The notes under the pieces: generated by a model | What the model saw: only the letters and a program-made list of their open reading frames with translations | Databases searched by the model: none | Told to the model about the DNA's origin: nothing | Assembly: GCA_031367345.1 (NCBI GenBank) | Contig: JANLPR010000015.1 | Span: forward strand, 1 to 27,637 | Source of the DNA: JADKIH01 sp031367345 | Lineage (GTDB): Bacteria; Bacteroidota; Bacteroidia; AKYH767-A; 2013-40CM-41-45 | DNA: 27,637 nucleotides | Direction of reading: 5' to 3' | In this document: piece by piece, positions 24,773 through 27,637 of the stretch | Position numbering within the stretch: the stretch's first letter is position 1 | Layout: every line of letters begins with the position of its first letter | Translations under genes and position numbers: made by a program

Positions 24773-25942
24773 ATGAAAGGTGCTATCACGATTGATGATT
24801 CATTTAACAAACTCAAAAAGTATGTAGTTGCTGAAGAGTACAAAGGATATGATCCTTACGATACCTTGTGTTCGCCATTTCCATTTCGTCGTTTTACCTC
24901 TTGGGGACCGGTTTTAGCAACGCAATTTCAAAAAAGAAATCCTTTTAATATTCGTCCATTGCTTGGCATAAAAAAAGAACATAATCCGAAAGCAATGGGT
25001 TTATTTCTTGAATCGTATGTCCGATTACATCAAGCAAAACAAGGCGATTATACAAATGAAATTGAATATTTTTTTAAGTATTTGAAGGAAAATAAGTCGA
25101 GTGGTTATAAAGGTTCGTCGTGGGGTTACAATTTTCCATGGGCAACTACCGAAAAATATTTACCTGCATTTGCACCTACTGTTGTCGCAACGGCTTTTGT
25201 TGTCAGAGGACTTTTTGCTTATTATCAAATGACGGGCAATGCAGAAGCGCGAGAATTGATTCTTAACGCCGCAGTGTTTGTTAAATCAGAATTAGATCAT
25301 ACATTAACTGATGATGGTGTTGTTATAAGTTATACTCCCCTTTTCGCCGATTGTTGTTACAATGCAAGTTTGTTAGGCGCAGAAATTTTGGCAATGGCTT
25401 GTTCAATTTCACCCTATGAAGAAGATAGGAAAACAATAGTAAGTGCTGTCGATTTTGTGGTTAAGCAACAACATTCCGACGGCCATTGGAATTACAGTAA
25501 AGATCTTGTTACAGGAAAAGAACGCGTTCAAATTGATTTTCATCAGGGCTATGTATTGGATTCAATACTTTTAATTTCTCGGCTTTTAGCCATAGAAAAA
25601 ACTAGTTGGAATACTGCTATGAAAAATGGCGTTGAGTATTATAAAACCAAACAGTTCTTTCCCGATGGTAGAAGTCTTTGGCGAATACCTCGCGAATATC
25701 CGGTTGAGATTCACAATCAAAGTCAAGGCGTAATAACGTTTTTAAACTTTGCGAATCCCGAAAATGAATATGGTGAGTTTGCAAAAAAAATTGCCGAGTG
25801 GACAATCAATAATATGCAAGATAAAAAAGGGTATTTTTACTATAGAAAACTTAAAAACTACACGATCAAACTTTCATATATGCGTTGGTCGAATGCATGG
25901 ATGTTTGTTGCCCTTGAAAGAATGATTACTAAAAAGAAATAA
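24773..25942 (+). CDS. All-helical (alpha/alpha toroid-like) protein, function unknown
   Basis: This 389-residue protein is rich in predicted helices, with conserved-looking aromatic loops. These include SSWGYNFPW (115-123), APTVVATAFVVRGLFAYY (134-151), YTPLFADCCYNASLL (187-201), HSDGHWNYS (234-242), IDFHQGYVLDS (254-264) and MRWSNAWMF near the C-terminus. The repeated helix pairs, with D-G-x-W and W/H/N-rich loops, resemble (alpha/alpha)6 barrels of polysaccharide lyases, unsaturated glycuronyl hydrolases and uronyl C5-epimerases. It has no signal peptide, so it should act in the cytoplasm. It starts one base after the fused dehydrogenase, which suggests that they act on the same substrate. 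I cannot assign a reaction. It is convergent with the next gene, with a 2-base gap. Confidence 0.75.
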   Translation: MKGAITIDDSFNKLKKYVVAEEYKGYDPYDTLCSPFPFRRFTSWGPVLATQFQKRNPFNIRPLLGIKKEHNPKAMGLFLESYVRLHQAKQGDYTNEIEYFFKYLKENKSSGYKGSSWGYNFPWATTEKYLPAFAPTVVATAFVVRGLFAYYQMTGNAEARELILNAAVFVKSELDHTLTDDGVVISYTPLFADCCYNASLLGAEILAMACSISPYEEDRKTIVSAVDFVVKQQHSDGHWNYSKDLVTGKERVQIDFHQGYVLDSILLISRLLAIEKTSWNTAMKNGVEYYKTKQFFPDGRSLWRIPREYPVEIHNQSQGVITFLNFANPENEYGEFAKKIAEWTINNMQDKKGYFYYRKLKNYTIKLSYMRWSNAWMFVALERMITKKK

Positions 25943-25944
25943 AA

Positions 25945-26988
25945 TTATTTTTTCGAGCCTTCAATCAATTTTACAAAGAAGTCTGATACGTTTATTTTTT
26001 CCGTGAGCATCATTAAACGTTTGCTTTCCCATTCACGTTTTAAATCTTTATTCATTAAAAGTAAATTGATCTTATCATACAGTCCATTTACATTTTCGGT
26101 TTTGATACCATAGCCTAGGCCCCATTTTTCTTCCAAATCTTTAAGATAGCCAATACGACCAACAAAATCGTTGAAGCGAATAAATGGAACTCCTAATACT
26201 CCTGCTTCGGCAGCCATCGTCTGGCTATCGCCTATATACATCGATGCAAATGCCATAACATGATGCATGTCGATCGGTTTAATGTTTAATCGATACGGCT
26301 CAAATTGCGGCTCCAGCTCACGTTCAGCAGTGATATATACTATTCCGTGCGGCTCAAGCATTGAAATGATCTTAGAAGCTATTTCGGTATCTATACCTTG
26401 AATGCCGCTGTCGTGATGTGCTTTCAGTTTGGCAAATCGGAGAATAAAATAGCGCTCGTCCGGATTGAAATATTTTTTCACCACATCTTTTGAAGCAGTA
26501 AATAGAGTAGGGTGCAAGTAAGCTAATTCATGATAGCCCTTATAGGTAATTGTTTTATTAGGCTTGCCTGTATTGCATACATCAGGAGCTAATAGATGAC
26601 GTGCAAATGGATGAGCCAGTTTTTTCACAAGAGGAATAACATCGGCATCGTCTTCATTCACAAAATAATTGTTGATGTGAAGTAGCGCTCCGATATGACA
26701 AATTTCTGTCGATGTTCCTATAAGGAGATCGGGGCGATTAGCGATGCATTTTTTAAATAGCCGCCAATCTTGTTTTAATAGTCCCCATGCAATTGAGAAT
26801 TTATTATCCTTTCTTCCATGAGGTAAAAAATTTTCATACTGCCAACCTTCAGCTTGCAACAATTCTTCCAGTACATCTTTTTTTGTAGCAACAATTGTTA
26901 CTTGATGACCATTTTTTTTCAGTGTACGAATTGTGAAACGGAACAGATGAAAGTGTGCAGGGTGATGGAGATAGACAAGAATTTTCAT
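25945..26988 (-). CDS. DUF354 family protein (GT-B-like, epimerase/glycosyltransferase-related)
   Basis: The 347-residue protein begins MKILVYLHHPAHFHLFRFTI, the HPAH-FH strand-loop typical of DUF354. Further signatures are IGTSTEICHIGALL (89-102), YKGYHELAYLHP (149-160), YFILRFAKLKAHHDSG (180-195), YITAERELEPQF, and YIGDSQTMAAEAGVLGVPFIRF (251-272). The last resembles the donor-site region of UDP-GlcNAc 2-epimerases and MurG-like GT-B proteins. Family function is poorly characterised; members occur in surface-polysaccharide loci of bacteria and archaea. It lies 6 bases downstream of the acyltransferase gene on the same strand, so the two form a minus-strand pair converging on the main operon. 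A glycan-synthesis role is inferred from context only. Confidence 0.8.
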   Translation of the reverse strand: MKILVYLHHPAHFHLFRFTIRTLKKNGHQVTIVATKKDVLEELLQAEGWQYENFLPHGRKDNKFSIAWGLLKQDWRLFKKCIANRPDLLIGTSTEICHIGALLHINNYFVNEDDADVIPLVKKLAHPFARHLLAPDVCNTGKPNKTITYKGYHELAYLHPTLFTASKDVVKKYFNPDERYFILRFAKLKAHHDSGIQGIDTEIASKIISMLEPHGIVYITAERELEPQFEPYRLNIKPIDMHHVMAFASMYIGDSQTMAAEAGVLGVPFIRFNDFVGRIGYLKDLEEKWGLGYGIKTENVNGLYDKINLLLMNKDLKREWESKRLMMLTEKINVSDFFVKLIEGSKK

Positions 26989-26994
26989 TGGAGA

Positions 26995-27516
26995 TCAGTT
27001 CTTGAATGCATCATGACCGGATAAGTCTTTTACGACCTTGGCAGGAACACCGGCAGCTAAACAACGAGGTGGAATATCTTTGGTTACTACCGATCCGGTT
27101 GCAATTACAGCTTCATCGCCAATGGTAACACCAGGCGCAATAATTACATTGGGCATTATCCAAACTCCTTTGCCGATGCGAGTTTGCATTACCTGTCTCG
27201 GATATATTTTTTTTAATCGAGTATTAGATGGGATATTTGCATGTGCACTAATAATTGTTCTATCGCCAATAGAAGTATGGTCGCCAATAAAGATCTGATC
27301 CGTAAAAACGCGATCAAACATTACTTCATGCCCTATGTAAACACCAACGCCGATGTTTACACCTCTCCAACGATGAATCACCGTTCTCCAACTTTTAACG
27401 AAGCAAAAGAACGCAACTTTGTCAAGAAAAAATCGCCATACAAATTTGATTGCGTATCTCATTTTTCCAAAGAAACCTTTGTACCCGTAAAAATCTAATA
27501 CTTCCTGTGCCGGCAT
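26995..27516 (-). CDS. Left-handed beta-helix acyltransferase (WcaF/maltose-acetyltransferase-like)
   Basis: The 173-residue protein has an N-terminal amphipathic/hydrophobic region (about 17-42) and then hexapeptide repeats: VNIGVGVYIGHEVMF (53-67), IFIGDHTSIGDRTIIS (75-90), a candidate catalytic His92 in AHANI, a loop, and TRIGKGVWIMPNVIIAPGVTIGDEAVIAT (112-140). It ends in the hallmark GSVVTKDIPPRCLAAGVPAKVV (141-162). Family role: O- or N-acetylation of sugars with acetyl-CoA. Its probable acceptor is a sugar of the exopolysaccharide or a related glycan. It would be the first gene of the minus-strand pair with the DUF354 gene, with a promoter expected in the short repeat-bearing region to its right. 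Confidence 0.88.
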   Translation of the reverse strand: MPAQEVLDFYGYKGFFGKMRYAIKFVWRFFLDKVAFFCFVKSWRTVIHRWRGVNIGVGVYIGHEVMFDRVFTDQIFIGDHTSIGDRTIISAHANIPSNTRLKKIYPRQVMQTRIGKGVWIMPNVIIAPGVTIGDEAVIATGSVVTKDIPPRCLAAGVPAKVVKDLSGHDAFKN

Positions 27517-27538
27517 ATTTTATTATTAGTGATTGGTG

Positions 27539-27555
27539 AGTAGTGAGTAGTAAGT
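27539..27555 (+). repeat. Short degenerate repeat AGTAGTGAGTAGTAAGT
   Basis: An A/G/T-only stretch built from degenerate GTAGTRAG units. Its first 11 bases also occur at 13468-13478. It lies 25 bases before the heptamer tract and roughly mirrors it on the other strand, so both may be remains of one low-complexity intergenic repeat. Confidence 0.4.
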
Positions 27556-27580
27556 ATAACAGTGATCTATGACCTTGACC

Positions 27581-27637
27581 TTCTTACTTCCTACTTCTTA
27601 CTTCTTACTTCTTACTTCTTACTTCTTACTTCTTTTA
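27581..27637. repeat. Heptanucleotide tandem repeat (TTCTTAC)n at the window edge
   Basis: About seven head-to-tail copies of TTCTTAC run from 27581 to 27629; the second copy differs by one base (TTCCTAC). A partial degenerate copy, TTCTTTT, follows at the window edge. On the minus strand the unit reads GTAAGAA, upstream of the acyltransferase gene. Length variation by slippage is likely. It is too short and spacer-free for a CRISPR array. Confidence 0.9.

Noticed and set aside
27581..27637. Tandem repeat as a possible CRISPR array
   Set aside because: Seven-base units are directly adjacent with no spacers and no cas genes nearby.

Overview
The window looks like chromosomal DNA from a member of the Bacteroidota. 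The DNA is AT-rich and most genes lack a clear Shine-Dalgarno sequence. The protein at the left edge is a secreted HYR/PKD-repeat protein ending in a type IX secretion (T9SS) type A sorting domain, which is confined to this phylum. The genus cannot be told from the sequence.

Layout. (1) 1-2681: 3' part of a large repeat-rich surface protein, followed by a clear intrinsic terminator (2707-2739). (2) 2941-6164: a Wza-type outer-membrane export lipoprotein and a Wzc-type co-polymerase/tyrosine kinase, the export machinery of a Wzx/Wzy-dependent exopolysaccharide or capsule. (3) 6493-12666: flippase (Wzx), a SAM methyltransferase, a DegT-type sugar aminotransferase, a FemAB-like acyl/aminoacyl transferase, a GNAT acetyltransferase and a glycosyltransferase. 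(4) 12673-13452: a TylF/MycF-like methyltransferase on the minus strand, followed by a 405-base gap. (5) 13858-15839: two adjacent, overlapping genes for nucleotidyltransferase-fold proteins that I cannot assign; this is the least explained part of the locus. (6) 15945-25942: GT4 glycosyltransferase, asparagine-synthase-like amidotransferase, GT4, Wzy-like polymerase, GT4, an alcohol-dehydrogenase/Gfo-Idh-MocA fusion and an all-helical protein of unknown activity. (7) 25945-27516, minus strand: a DUF354-type GT-B-like protein and a left-handed beta-helix acyltransferase. (8) 27581-27637: a heptanucleotide tandem repeat running to the window edge.

Taken together this is most of one exopolysaccharide assembly locus. 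Nucleotide-linked sugars would be tailored (amination, N-acylation, methylation, amidation), joined by the GT4 enzymes on a lipid carrier, flipped by Wzx, polymerised by Wzy, and exported through the Wzc/Wza-type pair. No initiating sugar-phosphate transferase (WbaP/WcaJ or WecA type) and no nucleotide-sugar synthesis genes (thymidylyltransferase, dehydratase, UDP-sugar dehydrogenase) are present, so the locus must be completed elsewhere. The overall architecture is familiar. The parts worth following up are the paired nucleotidyltransferase-fold proteins, the aminosugar-decorating cassette, and the all-helical protein paired with the fused dehydrogenase.
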